64,000 bases of DNA, taken from an uncultured Opitutales bacterium (GTDB taxonomy: Bacteria; Verrucomicrobiota; Verrucomicrobiia; Opitutales; UBA2995). The translations under genes were made by a program, and so were the position numbers. Shown here piece after piece: positions 19,578 through 29,937 of the stretch (within the stretch, counting starts at the first letter, position 1; every line of letters begins with the position of its first letter). The stretch lies in the NCBI GenBank assembly GCA_938075565.1, contig CALJGU010000050.1:31169-95168 (forward strand), given 5' to 3'. The notes beneath the pieces were generated by a model. The model was not told the DNA's origin, did no database searches, and worked only from the letters and a program-made list of their open reading frames with translations.

Positions 19578-21067
19578 TGTCTGTGCTATCTGAGCTTTTT
19601 CAACTGCACGTATTGCTTCCCTGGCTATTGGGGATGCTATTCGGAATATTTGTCGGAGCAACACCCGGACTGACAGCAACCATGGCCGTGGCATTGATCG
19701 TGCCCGTTAGCTTTTACATGCCGGATCCCAACACCGGACTGGCAATGATAATCGGAGTCAGCTTTACCGCCATATTCGCAGGGGACATACCGGCCACCTA
19801 CTTGCGCATCCCTGGGACTCCAGCATCCGCTGCTGCTACGCTTGATGGCCATCAACTGGCCAAACAAGGGCGAGGCCGATTTGCACTGCTCATAGATTTA
19901 TTCTGCTCGAGCATAGGTGGTCTGGTTGGCGTCACACTTCTGATTCTTATTGCCCCCCAACTGGCGCGCTTTGCACTCAAGTTTTCAAACTTTGAGTATT
20001 TCTGGCTAGCCATCTTTGGACTTAGCATGAGTGCAGTTGTTAGTAGCGGAAACACCCGAAGGGGTCTGCTGGCGGCCGCATTCGGCATGCTCCTCGCAAC
20101 CATTGGGCTGGATGTGGTCAGCGGGGCACAGCGCTTTACCTTTAGTAACCCCGAACTCATGGGCGGACTCGGATTTATTCCGGTCATGATTGGTTTGTTT
20201 GGGGTATCAGAAGTTATTCGAAGCGTCCTGTCTGGATTCAAAGCTGAAGACTCCAACACTACCAACTCAGACAAGGGCGATTCGGCTCTTCATTCTCTGG
20301 TCGCTATCTGGAAACACAAATTCACCGTAATCAAATCCTCTATGGCTGGAACCATCATTGGAGCTCTTCCAGGAGCGGGGGCAGATATAGCAGCCTGGGC
20401 TGCCTATGGCTTGGAACAACGGACTTCGAAAAAGGGAGCTAATTTTGGCAAAGGTGAAGTTGCGGGCGTGGTAGCTCCTACAAGCGCAAACAACGCTGCC
20501 GTAAGCGGCGCCTGGATTCCGGCATTGGTATTTGGCATTCCCGGTGATGCCGTAACCGCCATCGTTCTTGGTGCATTGATGATGTACGAGATCAAACCTG
20601 GGCCACTGATCTTCGAACAGAATCCAGAGCAGATAAATGCCATCTTCCTAATCGCGCTAATCACCCAGTTGCTGCTTATACCTTGCGGTTACTTAGGCCT
20701 AAAGACCTTTGGCTGGTTGCTCAAACTGCCACGCAGTATGATAATGGTAGCAGTATTGGTCTTTTCGGTCGTCGGGTCATTCTCACTGAGAAACAGCATC
20801 TTCGACGTCTACGTAATGGCTATATTTGGCTTAGTCGGGTATTTTCTAGAAGCCAAGCGAGTCCCGTTGGCTCCCCTCATACTGGGCCTCATACTGGGTC
20901 CCATGGTGGAAGAGAATTTCAGAACCGGGCTCATAAAGTCCGAAGGCAGCTTGCTCCCCTTTCTTAATCGCCCTATCTGCGCATTTCTGGTCCTGCTGCT
21001 TATAGTGGCCTTCATCAGCCCTCTCCTATTGAAGAGAATCCGCCGAAAACCAGCAAAACTGGTATAA
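19577..21067 (+). CDS. tctA: Tripartite tricarboxylate transporter large permease TctA
   Basis: GIFVGATPGLTATMAVALIVPVSF, GTPASAAATLDGHQLAKQGRG, GALPGAGADIAAWAAYGLEQR. Start refined to the ATG that overlaps the tctB stop (TGATG). Confidence 0.93.
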   Translation: MSVLSELFQLHVLLPWLLGMLFGIFVGATPGLTATMAVALIVPVSFYMPDPNTGLAMIIGVSFTAIFAGDIPATYLRIPGTPASAAATLDGHQLAKQGRGRFALLIDLFCSSIGGLVGVTLLILIAPQLARFALKFSNFEYFWLAIFGLSMSAVVSSGNTRRGLLAAAFGMLLATIGLDVVSGAQRFTFSNPELMGGLGFIPVMIGLFGVSEVIRSVLSGFKAEDSNTTNSDKGDSALHSLVAIWKHKFTVIKSSMAGTIIGALPGAGADIAAWAAYGLEQRTSKKGANFGKGEVAGVVAPTSANNAAVSGAWIPALVFGIPGDAVTAIVLGALMMYEIKPGPLIFEQNPEQINAIFLIALITQLLLIPCGYLGLKTFGWLLKLPRSMIMVAVLVFSVVGSFSLRNSIFDVYVMAIFGLVGYFLEAKRVPLAPLILGLILGPMVEENFRTGLIKSEGSLLPFLNRPICAFLVLLLIVAFISPLLLKRIRRKPAKLV

Positions 21068-21532
21068 CAACCGGACAGCCTCCTAAGAGTCAGGACATTC
21101 AGAATTGGCAATTTCTTCTGTTTACTTCATCGGAATCGCTAAGAACTGGGCCGTATCAGAGCATCGCAGTCCGGAAATATCTGCTATATTCTAGCCAAAT
21201 GGGTCAGTTCAGCCAACGAACTGCCCCGAACCAATCACATCTGCCCCGAGGGTCCAGAGCTTCAACCTTTCCCGCATTCCAAACATACAATTCCTAAATA
21301 GTCCCACACCTAGGCTCTAGAAGCCCAGGAATGCCAATATTTTGGCCGTTTTAGCCATTGAGATGGATCCACCAAGCAATTGGACAAATATTCAAGTTTT
21401 TCAAAATCAAGATCAGTATAATAGCCGGTCATTCAAAATACCAAAGACCCCATCGTAGAGGATATCGCGATTTCACCTCATAATCATAGGGATAACGCCC
21501 ATTAATACTCAATTCCAGCTAAAAAATACTCT

Positions 21533-21560
21533 TTGACAGACCCCCGTAACACCATAAAAC
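21533..21560 (+). promoter_or_regulatory. Possible sigma70-type promoter for the TonB receptor gene
   Basis: TTGACA (21533-21538), 16-nt spacer, TAAAAC (21555-21560; 4/6 match). Would imply a leader of about 300 nt. Confidence 0.3.
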
Positions 21561-21873
21561 GTATCTTTTCTCTATAGAACACACTATCTGAACTTCTACG
21601 AACTCCAATCATCTCCGGGCTCGCTTATTTACCGGAGTGAGAGTTCAAACTGCTCAACTAAACAAACTACCATTGGACAAAGACTGCTCATTGTTGTCAG
21701 AGACTTGGCTCGATTCCGAATCCCGTAAGATTGGACGTAATCAAATGGACAGCCGTTACAGAACTTTCGGACAGCTAGCAGCATTGGCTACACATCCCAG
21801 GTAAATACTTTCTAAACTTGATATTCGTTCACGTAAAGTGGCGGATAATTCTTAGACTAAAACATAACCCACT

Positions 21874-24800
21874 ATGAATAAACTACTACGTTGGTCCAAG
21901 CTTTGGATGCTTGGCTTACTATTACCCGTGGCACTGCCACTCGCCGTCCAGGCGCAAGAAGATGACGAAGAGGACGTATTCGAATTGAGTCCGTTCTCCG
22001 TCGAAGCAAGTGAGGATGACGGCTACATGGCCCAAACCACACTCGCAGGTTCTCGTGTTAGAACCAGTGTCCGTGACATTGGTGCTTCCATCGCAATTAT
22101 CACTGAAGAGTACTTGGAAGATACCGGTGCTGTTGATGGTGAATCTCTACTTGCCAATGTTGGTAACGTGGAAGTCGGTGGATCTCTTGGTAACTTCGCA
22201 AATTCTGGCGGAGGAACTGGAACACAAGAAACTCGTGAAAATCCACAACGCGGTCAACGTATCCGTGGTCTTGTAAGCGCGATTACAACTCGTGATTACT
22301 TCCAAACGGATATTCCATTCGATTCTTACAACACGACTCGTGTGACTGTGAATCGTGGACCTAACTCCATTCTGTTTGGTTTGGGATCTCCAGGGGGTGT
22401 AATCAATAACAGCACCGCCAAAGCTCAAATCGGCACCGATACAGGACAAGTCCGTTTCCGTGTTGATCACCGTGGTGGACACCGCGAAAGCCTCAACGTG
22501 AACAAGACGATCGTTGAAGATCGCTTGGCCATCCGCGTTGCTATGTTGAATGAGAATATCAAATGGCAACAAGAGCCTGCAAATGAATCTGATCAACGTT
22601 TCTTCGTTGCTTGGGATGCAGTTCTTCTTGAAAATGAAGGCGTTGATTGGCTGGGCAAGACTCGTTTCCGCGGAAGCTTCGAAGCTGGCGAAATCGATCG
22701 TAATGCTCCAGACGTAATTCCTCCCACCGATGGATTTTCTGGTTGGTGGAATGGTATTGGAACCCAGGAAGATGTAAACCGCATCCTATCTGTTCCTGGT
22801 GTTGGATTTAATGAAATCTCCAATCAAGGTATCACCTCTGCGCAAGCGTTGGCCGCAATCAATGCAGGCATCGAGTCAGTTCCAGAAACATGGGGTGGAA
22901 CAACGCAAGAATACGCTGAGCTTGAAGGACAATTTGTTCCAAACCAAACAGTAGACCGTTTCAAACGTTCAAACCCACTCGGAAATGACCCCACAGAAGG
23001 TGGTCGTAATCTTTCCGCACAACGGGTACCATACTTCCTATACCCAGCTATTAACTACAATAGCCACAACGACCCTACCCAAGGTTGGAATGATCCAGAA
23101 TTGGCTGGTATTCAAGGTATCATGGGTCGTTGGAGACCACGGGTTCTGTTCCCAAATGGTTCCAGAAAGAACATCACTCAAGACGTCCGCTGGTCAAATA
23201 CTCCAACGGGTGGAACAGGTTTCGTTGCTCCTTCGATTCAAAACCGTGATATCTTCGATTATCACAATTTGAACTTCCTTGGAACAACCAGTGAAGTGAC
23301 CCGTGATTTTGAAATCCGTCAGTTCGTGCTCGAGCAGGAATTCTTCAATGGCGCCGTTGGTTTGGAAATTGCCTATGACGAGCAAGACGAGAGCCGTTTC
23401 ACCCGCACACCGTTTGACGGTGGTAGCGACAAAGCGATCCATCTCGATCTTTCACAAAATCATGGTTCCGGTGACATCGACTACGATGGTATTGCTGATC
23501 GTCACTTCAATGAAAACCTTGGTCGTCCAGTAGTAGCATACCTGGGAACGGTTGATACTGCACGTGAAAACGAGCAGGACACCTTCCGTGCAACACTCTA
23601 CGGTAGCTTGGATTTCTCTGACTACGTAGACGGCAAACTCGGTAAAATCCTTGGTAGCCACACAATTACAGGTCTTTACGAAGACCGGGACAACTATTTC
23701 TGGACTCGTAGCCACCGTGGATCTTGGTGGGCAGACAATAGCAAATGGCCTGGTAGCCCAGACATTTCTAATGGTCTGAGTGACAACTTCCGTCGTGTAG
23801 TTCGTAGCCAGATTTATCTTGGCGGAGACACACGTGGACTTTCCAGTGCTGACGATGTTCGCATCGACGGATACTTGGATATCTCAAGACAAGAGTTTCC
23901 TGAAATCGGAGACGAATACGGAGTCTGGTACTTCGATAATGGCGAAAAAGATGCGAAGCAGGAAACCTGGAGAATCATTGAGAACATCTCAGGTGGAAAC
24001 ACCCAGCTAACGAACCTCGAGTCTTCAGCTTACAGCTTAAACAGCCGTTTCTTAGACGGACACATTGTTGGTATGTATGCTAACCGGACTGACGAACAGT
24101 CTGTTTGGCAGCGCATTCAGGAAAACGTTAACTACGGTGATCCAGATGCACCAGGAGTCGTTCCTCTACGAATCGACAAACCTGGAACCAACGAAATTGA
24201 TGGTTCATTCAACATGGCTCTTCTTCAACTAGAACCAGAGCCAGCGACCGTTGATAAAGACGACACGACAACCTGGAGTGTAGTTGCTAAGTATCCTGAA
24301 GTGCTTCTAGGTGACCTGCCTTTCGGCATGGACCTCTACGGACACTACTACGAAGCGGAAAGTTTCGTTCCAGCTGGTATCTCAAACAACATCCTCAATC
24401 AGCAACTGGCTAGTCCTTTTGGTACTACTGAGGAATATGGTTTCACCATTGAGTTGTTCGAGCGCCGCTTGGCTATCCGTTACAACAAGTTCGAAACTGC
24501 TAGTGCCAACAACCGCACCAACCTTGGTGGTGGACTAGGACAGATCGCTGGTCGTATCAGCTTCTACCTCGACCGGATCACTTCGGCTGACAATGACACA
24601 GCAACCACACTGTATCCAGAAGGTTTCAATGGCTTCGATATGCCTGCGACTGAAGGATCAGACGCTGCTTTGACACCGGATACGATTCCAGACAACCGCC
24701 AACGCAAAAGTGGAACAGGTGCTGACCTTATGGGCTTCACTTCGTTTGACGAATACTACGCGGCCATCATCGACGCGGTTCTTCCTGAGCTTCAGTCCAT

Positions 24801-25575
24801 TTTCAATCACCGCATTTTGCGCGACGAAAATGGTCAAGCGTTTGAAGTGAGCGATCCGATTCGTGGATTAAACTCTACACGTGACTTCGTAGCAACTGGT
24901 TCAGAAATTGATATTGTGGGTCGTTTGACCGACAACCTCAGTCTCTCATTGAACTTCGCTGAGCAAGCAACGGTTACTTCCAACACAGCTCCAGTAGCTG
25001 CGGAAATCGCCTTTGCACAAGCAGAGCGCCTCCAGCGCCCCATTCCTACCTCTCCTGGAGGATGGGCATTGTGGGATCTTCGTGGTTCTCCGTTCCAAGT
25101 TGAGTCTGACCAAATCGGTGAACGTTTTGAAAACCAAACGCTTCGCCCAATTCGCTTGGCTTTGGCTCTGGACGGAACTCAAAATCCGGAACAACGGAAA
25201 TACCGCTGGAACACCACCCTTCGTTACGACTTCAATGAAGGTCGCCTCAAAGGTCTGCAAGCTGGTGTGACTGCTCGTTACCAGGACAAAGTCGCTGTAG
25301 GTTATCCAAACCTATTGGATGAGTTCGGAACGATCCTACCTGACGTTGCTAACCCATGGTTCGGAAAAGACTCCATCGATGGAGACCTCTTCCTACGTTA
25401 CCGGCGGGCACTCACAGACAAGATCGACTGGACTGTTCAGTTCAATGCGCGGAATCTTTACCGCAGCAATGGATCGAACGATATCCCAGTTAGGGCCAAT
25501 CCAGATGGAACGGTTGCAATTATCCGCGTGCCGGTTGAGCAACAGTACTTCCTGACGAATACCTTTACTTTCTAA
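21874..25575 (+). CDS. TonB-dependent receptor, Opitutae-type
   Basis: Signal peptide; VFELSPFSVEASEDDGYMAQTTLAGSRVRT; plug domain NRGPNSILFGLGSPGGVIN; beta-barrel end QQYFLTNTFTF. Confidence 0.95.
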   Translation: MNKLLRWSKLWMLGLLLPVALPLAVQAQEDDEEDVFELSPFSVEASEDDGYMAQTTLAGSRVRTSVRDIGASIAIITEEYLEDTGAVDGESLLANVGNVEVGGSLGNFANSGGGTGTQETRENPQRGQRIRGLVSAITTRDYFQTDIPFDSYNTTRVTVNRGPNSILFGLGSPGGVINNSTAKAQIGTDTGQVRFRVDHRGGHRESLNVNKTIVEDRLAIRVAMLNENIKWQQEPANESDQRFFVAWDAVLLENEGVDWLGKTRFRGSFEAGEIDRNAPDVIPPTDGFSGWWNGIGTQEDVNRILSVPGVGFNEISNQGITSAQALAAINAGIESVPETWGGTTQEYAELEGQFVPNQTVDRFKRSNPLGNDPTEGGRNLSAQRVPYFLYPAINYNSHNDPTQGWNDPELAGIQGIMGRWRPRVLFPNGSRKNITQDVRWSNTPTGGTGFVAPSIQNRDIFDYHNLNFLGTTSEVTRDFEIRQFVLEQEFFNGAVGLEIAYDEQDESRFTRTPFDGGSDKAIHLDLSQNHGSGDIDYDGIADRHFNENLGRPVVAYLGTVDTARENEQDTFRATLYGSLDFSDYVDGKLGKILGSHTITGLYEDRDNYFWTRSHRGSWWADNSKWPGSPDISNGLSDNFRRVVRSQIYLGGDTRGLSSADDVRIDGYLDISRQEFPEIGDEYGVWYFDNGEKDAKQETWRIIENISGGNTQLTNLESSAYSLNSRFLDGHIVGMYANRTDEQSVWQRIQENVNYGDPDAPGVVPLRIDKPGTNEIDGSFNMALLQLEPEPATVDKDDTTTWSVVAKYPEVLLGDLPFGMDLYGHYYEAESFVPAGISNNILNQQLASPFGTTEEYGFTIELFERRLAIRYNKFETASANNRTNLGGGLGQIAGRISFYLDRITSADNDTATTLYPEGFNGFDMPATEGSDAALTPDTIPDNRQRKSGTGADLMGFTSFDEYYAAIIDAVLPELQSIFNHRILRDENGQAFEVSDPIRGLNSTRDFVATGSEIDIVGRLTDNLSLSLNFAEQATVTSNTAPVAAEIAFAQAERLQRPIPTSPGGWALWDLRGSPFQVESDQIGERFENQTLRPIRLALALDGTQNPEQRKYRWNTTLRYDFNEGRLKGLQAGVTARYQDKVAVGYPNLLDEFGTILPDVANPWFGKDSIDGDLFLRYRRALTDKIDWTVQFNARNLYRSNGSNDIPVRANPDGTVAIIRVPVEQQYFLTNTFTF

Positions 25576-25598
25576 GTAAAAGCTATTTCAAAAATCTC

Positions 25599-25632
25599 AA
25601 AGCCCCTGTCGGAAACGACAGGGGCTTTTTTG
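25599..25632 (+). terminator. Rho-independent terminator
   Basis: AAGCCCCTGTCGGAAACGACAGGGGCTTTTTT: 10-bp GC-rich stem plus T-tract just after the TonB receptor gene. Confidence 0.92.
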
Positions 25633-25804
25633 TATAAAACCTCCACCCTGTTCCGGTTCTGCTTCGCAGCCCGGTCTGTTATTTTTGCTGCGCTGCATTG
25701 AGGTGTCACTGCGCTCGGTAGTCGTCGCGTTGCTCCTCGGAACTCTTGTTCTTCTCTTCCTCTTAATCAGAAACTACAATCCGAGGGAAGATGCACAGAA
25801 CAAA

Positions 25805-25823
25805 CACAGGCAAGATGCCTGTG
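25805..25823. repeat. REP-like palindrome family A, copy 3
   Basis: CACAGGCAAGATGCCTGTG followed by CTACTCTA. Confidence 0.85.
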
Positions 25824-25864
25824 CTACTCTACTCCAGACACCTGAATACTGAAACCGTCTTCCC

Positions 25865-26806
25865 CTACCCTTTCACACTCTTAGTCACGCTATTGCGGTA
25901 CTGCCTGGGGGACTCGCCAATAGTATTGGTAAAGAAACGTGAGAAGGACGACAAAGTTGTAAAGCCCAACTCAAATGCGATATCCGTAAAACTCATGCTC
26001 GAGTTTTGCATTAATTGAATAGCTTGGTGAGCGCGGAAGTTTTTGATGTAGGCCCCAAGGCTGATGTTAAACTGCTGACGAAATACAGCCCGTAAATTAC
26101 TCTCAGACATGTTCAACGCACCAGCGATGTCCGAGACACTTTGTAACGTCCCAGGATTCGAAGTCAGACAATCCTGAATTCCACGGATGAGCGCATTCGA
26201 TGATCCCTTGATGTTTCCACCTTGCATCGTTTCAGAGACCTCATGCCTGACCTGCTCCCGCAAATGATTGATCAACATCGCAGAGTCCAACGTCAGCCGA
26301 CGATTATACCGCTCCACAGAGAAAGAGGTCGGTTCTTGATTATTGACATTTGAGCCAAGAAGTAAGGACTGGCCCTTTTGGTAGTGGTCAATAATCCGAG
26401 CCAGGAGCTCGTGGCATCGTTTGTCCATCTTTAGGATTCTATGACGAAATGCCTGCATGGCCGTAGGGAGCTCTAATTCGAAGGTAAGAAAGAGCCACAC
26501 CAAATTTGTATCGGCCAAATCGATAAAATGATGAAACTGATAAGGAAACACCATCATCGCATCGCCAGGCTCAAGGCGCCAATGAATCCCATCCAAATTC
26601 ATGGTACCTTCAGTCATCAAATTGAAGAGCAACACGTATCGATGATGGGGGTAACCATCAAAAGAGCGGCGCTGAAGCTCTTGTGTCGTTTTCCTGGAAA
26701 ATACGATCAAGTTCCGGGGAATACAGATATCCTCTGCTGTTCGGCCCGAAAAGTAGTCATCAGGCGCTGATAGATTCAACGCATCTTGTAAGAGTGAAAA
26801 GCGCAT
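25865..26806 (-). CDS. AraC-family transcriptional regulator
   Basis: Cupin-like N-terminus and C-terminal HTH: SVSDIAGALNMSESNLRAVFRQQFNISLGAYIKNFRAHQAIQLMQNSSMSFTDIAFELGFTTLSSFSRFFTNTIGESPRQYR. Confidence 0.93.
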   Translation of the reverse strand: MRFSLLQDALNLSAPDDYFSGRTAEDICIPRNLIVFSRKTTQELQRRSFDGYPHHRYVLLFNLMTEGTMNLDGIHWRLEPGDAMMVFPYQFHHFIDLADTNLVWLFLTFELELPTAMQAFRHRILKMDKRCHELLARIIDHYQKGQSLLLGSNVNNQEPTSFSVERYNRRLTLDSAMLINHLREQVRHEVSETMQGGNIKGSSNALIRGIQDCLTSNPGTLQSVSDIAGALNMSESNLRAVFRQQFNISLGAYIKNFRAHQAIQLMQNSSMSFTDIAFELGFTTLSSFSRFFTNTIGESPRQYRNSVTKSVKG

Positions 26807-26869
26807 AAGAAGCCTTCAATTCAATCGAAAACGCTAAATTTGATGCAGTATGTGAAAAGTTTTTACCAG

Positions 26870-26886
26870 ACTATAAATGCTATAGT
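26870..26886. promoter_or_regulatory. Inverted repeat ACTATA-N5-TATAGT in the araC/nagB divergent intergenic region (candidate operator)
   Basis: Perfect 6-bp arms 18 bp upstream of the nagB ATG; an outer GATGCA (26842-26847) / TGCATC (26888-26893) pair is also present. Confidence 0.3.
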
Positions 26887-26903
26887 TTGCATCTAACCAT
26901 AAA

Positions 26904-28835
26904 ATGAGCACAGAAGCAGAACAATTTGAACGGATATCTACTAAGATATTCCAAGACTCCAACGCTGCAGCGACTGTCGTTGCGGAGGAAATCGCCGATT
27001 TAATCAAATCCCGTTCGAAAGACGGAAAAACAACCGTACTCGGCCTTGCCACAGGATCGACCCCCTTACCGGTTTACCGGGAGCTGATTCGCAAGCATCG
27101 CGAAGAAAACCTGAGTTTTCGCAATGTCATCACCTTTAACTTAGATGAATATTACGGACTGAATACCGATCACCCTGAAAGCTACTATCAATTCATGTGG
27201 CAACGTCTTTTAGGCCATGTGGACATACCAGAAGATCAGGTCCACCTACCCTCGGGCACAACCGAACGATCGAAGGTTTACGCGAACTGCGCCGAATACG
27301 AACAGGCAATTGAAGAGGCAGGAGGACTGGATTATCAGATTCTGGGGATTGGCCGAACCGGACACATCGGATTCAATGAACCAGGTTCAACCCGAGACTC
27401 CAAAACCCGATTGGTGACCCTCGACGCATTAACCCGACGAGATGCCGCTCGCGACTTCTTAGGAGAAGCCAACGTACCACGTTATGCGATCACCATGGGA
27501 GTTGATACTATTTTAAAAGCCAAACGCGTAGTCCTCATGGCCTGGGGTCAGGCAAAGGCAGGTGTTGTTCAGCAGGCTGTGGAAGAAGAGCCCAATGAAA
27601 ACCTTCCAGCTGGCTTACTACAGGGGCATCCAGATGTTCGTTTTTTTATCGATGAATCAGCATCCGTATCGCTCACCCGAATTCGTAACCCCTGGCTGGT
27701 GGGTCCCGTAGAGTGGACAGACAGATCCATTCGTAAAGCCGTGATATGGCTATCCAACAAAGCAAACAAACCCATCCTGAAATTACAGGATTCCGACTAC
27801 AATGAGTTCGGACTAGGGGAAATTTTGACCGACGTTGCACCTGCATACGATATCAACATTCGCGTATTCAACCAAACCCAACACACGATCACTGGTTGGC
27901 CCGGAGGCAAACCGGATGCCGACGACACCAGTCGCCCAGAACGCGCAACGCCCTTTCCAAAACGCGTACTCGTTTTAGCGCCAGAGCCCGATGAAGACAT
28001 CCTTTGCATGGGAGGAACGATTCATCGTCTCAACAACCAGGGAAGCGAGATTACATTGGCCTATTTGACCTCAGGGAATCTAGCCGTTCCTGACACCATG
28101 GCACGACAGGTCCTTTCGCTGATGAGCGAAATGGAAAAGGAGTTAGATCAGAATTTGGCTGAAGATTTCAGCTTGGGGAAACTCGCCTCTGTTCTTCTGG
28201 AAGAGCTTCAAAGCACCGAAGGCGACACAGCAGAGTCTTCGCACATCCGTCAGGTAAAATCTCTTATTCGTCGCAACGAAGCCCGCGATGCATCCGCCTT
28301 ACTAAAGATCGATCCTTCGAGTCTCAAATTTCTGGATCTCCCATTTTACGAAACTGGTCGTTACCGTGCATTCAATCCAAGCGAAAAAGATCAACAGGAT
28401 CTGGTCGAACTACTGCAAGCTGTAAAGCCTCACCAAATCTACTTCACCGGCGGCTTAGCAGACCCGGGATCCGTAGCAGGTGTTTGTTTCACACTACTCA
28501 AACAAGCGTTGGCCACCACGGCTTCAGAAGCTTGGGTAGACGAAACTTATCTATGGAGCTACCGTGGCCTTGCCCAGGAATGGCCTCTATTCGAAATCGA
28601 TATGGCGGTACCTCTAAGCCCGGACGAATTGAACCACAAAACAGAGGCGAGCTTCCAGTATCGCTCCCAACGGCGCCAATTTCCTCTGCGGGATTCTGCT
28701 CATAAAGAAATCTGGCAACAAACGGACGAGCTAAATCGCAATACAGCCGCAGCCTATGACGACGTAGGCATGGCCGAGTATGAAGCGATAGAAGCATTCA
28801 AACGAATCCAGTTGAGTGAACTTCTCGAAGGCTAA
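26904..28835 (+). CDS. nagB: Glucosamine-6-phosphate deaminase fused to a C-terminal PIG-L/LmbE-like domain
   Basis: NagB: VLGLATGSTPLPVYREL, FNLDEYYGL, GIGRTGHIGFNEPG; C-terminal RVLVLAPEPDEDILCMGGTIHRL (PIG-L-like). Confidence 0.92.
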   Translation: MSTEAEQFERISTKIFQDSNAAATVVAEEIADLIKSRSKDGKTTVLGLATGSTPLPVYRELIRKHREENLSFRNVITFNLDEYYGLNTDHPESYYQFMWQRLLGHVDIPEDQVHLPSGTTERSKVYANCAEYEQAIEEAGGLDYQILGIGRTGHIGFNEPGSTRDSKTRLVTLDALTRRDAARDFLGEANVPRYAITMGVDTILKAKRVVLMAWGQAKAGVVQQAVEEEPNENLPAGLLQGHPDVRFFIDESASVSLTRIRNPWLVGPVEWTDRSIRKAVIWLSNKANKPILKLQDSDYNEFGLGEILTDVAPAYDINIRVFNQTQHTITGWPGGKPDADDTSRPERATPFPKRVLVLAPEPDEDILCMGGTIHRLNNQGSEITLAYLTSGNLAVPDTMARQVLSLMSEMEKELDQNLAEDFSLGKLASVLLEELQSTEGDTAESSHIRQVKSLIRRNEARDASALLKIDPSSLKFLDLPFYETGRYRAFNPSEKDQQDLVELLQAVKPHQIYFTGGLADPGSVAGVCFTLLKQALATTASEAWVDETYLWSYRGLAQEWPLFEIDMAVPLSPDELNHKTEASFQYRSQRRQFPLRDSAHKEIWQQTDELNRNTAAAYDDVGMAEYEAIEAFKRIQLSELLEG

Positions 28836-28902
28836 CCCGCCCGCAAATTTACCCGTCTGACAAAGCGGATTATCGATTCGTTTCGAAATCCTTTTCTACT
28901 AC

Positions 28903-29937
28903 ATGACTGAGACCAACAACACCCTTAAAGGTATTCTCGTCGGCTGCGGCTTCATGGGCGGCATGCATGCCCAAATCTACACTCAATTGAAAGGTGTCGA
29001 ACTCGTAGCGGCCGTTGACAATCGCCCGGAACCGAGTGCAGAAAAGCTAAAATCTTTTGGAATCTCCATTCCTGTTTTTGCATCTCTGAATGAAGCCATC
29101 ACAGAAGCAGAGGCTGATTTTGTGGACATTTGCATGCCTACACATCAGCACCTGGACAATGCGCTAAAAACGATTGAAGCCGGCAAAGCCTTATTCTGCG
29201 AAAAACCCTTGGCACTCAATCTGGAGGAAGCCGATCAGATCCTCACCGCTGCCAATGTTTCAGGCACATCCGCTCAGGTCGGTCATTGCATCCGATTTTG
29301 GCCCGAATACCAGGCCTTGATGGATTACCATCGCTCGGGGCAAGGCGGGAAGCTGTTGAGCTTAAACCTCGTTCGACGATCCGCTCGACCTGGCTACGGA
29401 GCCAGCAATTGGCTGAACAATGCTGACCTTTCAGGTGGCGCAGCATTGGACCTTCATATTCACGATAGCGACTTTGCCCTCGCTCTACTTGGAGAGCCCA
29501 AGTCCTTCACGAGTCGAGTCACTGAGGACTTTAGTGGACCAGCCCATATTTTCACTTTGATGGACTACGGAGATCTAACCGTCACAACTGAAGGCGGATG
29601 GAACTACCCAGAGAAGTGGGGCTTCCAAATGTCATTTCAAGCTATCTACGAATATGCCGTTCTGGATTACGATTCCCAAAACGATAAAGGACTGATGATT
29701 TGCGAAGGTGACCAGGAGCCCAGATCGATGGAGATCGCAAAGCCAGACTCTGGAGAGTCAACGGCAGGCGAAGGGAATGTTTCGGACCTGGGAGGTTACT
29801 ACAATGAACTCCTCTACTTCACAAACTGCTTGAAGGAGGGGAAAGCTCCCGCCATTGCCACGCTGGAAGATGCACGCTCTTCTCTGGCTCTCACACTCAA
29901 TGAAATTGAATCTGCTTCAGCCGTTCCTAGCTTGTGA
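28903..29937 (+). CDS. Gfo/Idh/MocA family oxidoreductase
   Basis: GILVGCGFMGGMHAQIY; DFVDICMPTHQHLDNALKTIEAGKALFCEKPLAL. Confidence 0.92.
   Translation: MTETNNTLKGILVGCGFMGGMHAQIYTQLKGVELVAAVDNRPEPSAEKLKSFGISIPVFASLNEAITEAEADFVDICMPTHQHLDNALKTIEAGKALFCEKPLALNLEEADQILTAANVSGTSAQVGHCIRFWPEYQALMDYHRSGQGGKLLSLNLVRRSARPGYGASNWLNNADLSGGAALDLHIHDSDFALALLGEPKSFTSRVTEDFSGPAHIFTLMDYGDLTVTTEGGWNYPEKWGFQMSFQAIYEYAVLDYDSQNDKGLMICEGDQEPRSMEIAKPDSGESTAGEGNVSDLGGYYNELLYFTNCLKEGKAPAIATLEDARSSLALTLNEIESASAVPSL

Noticed and set aside
25655-25760. GC-rich block after the TonB receptor terminator (TTCGCAGCCCGG...CACTGCGCTCGG)
   Set aside because: Looks compositionally odd and could be a degenerate repeat, but no clear inverted repeat or second copy was found in the window.
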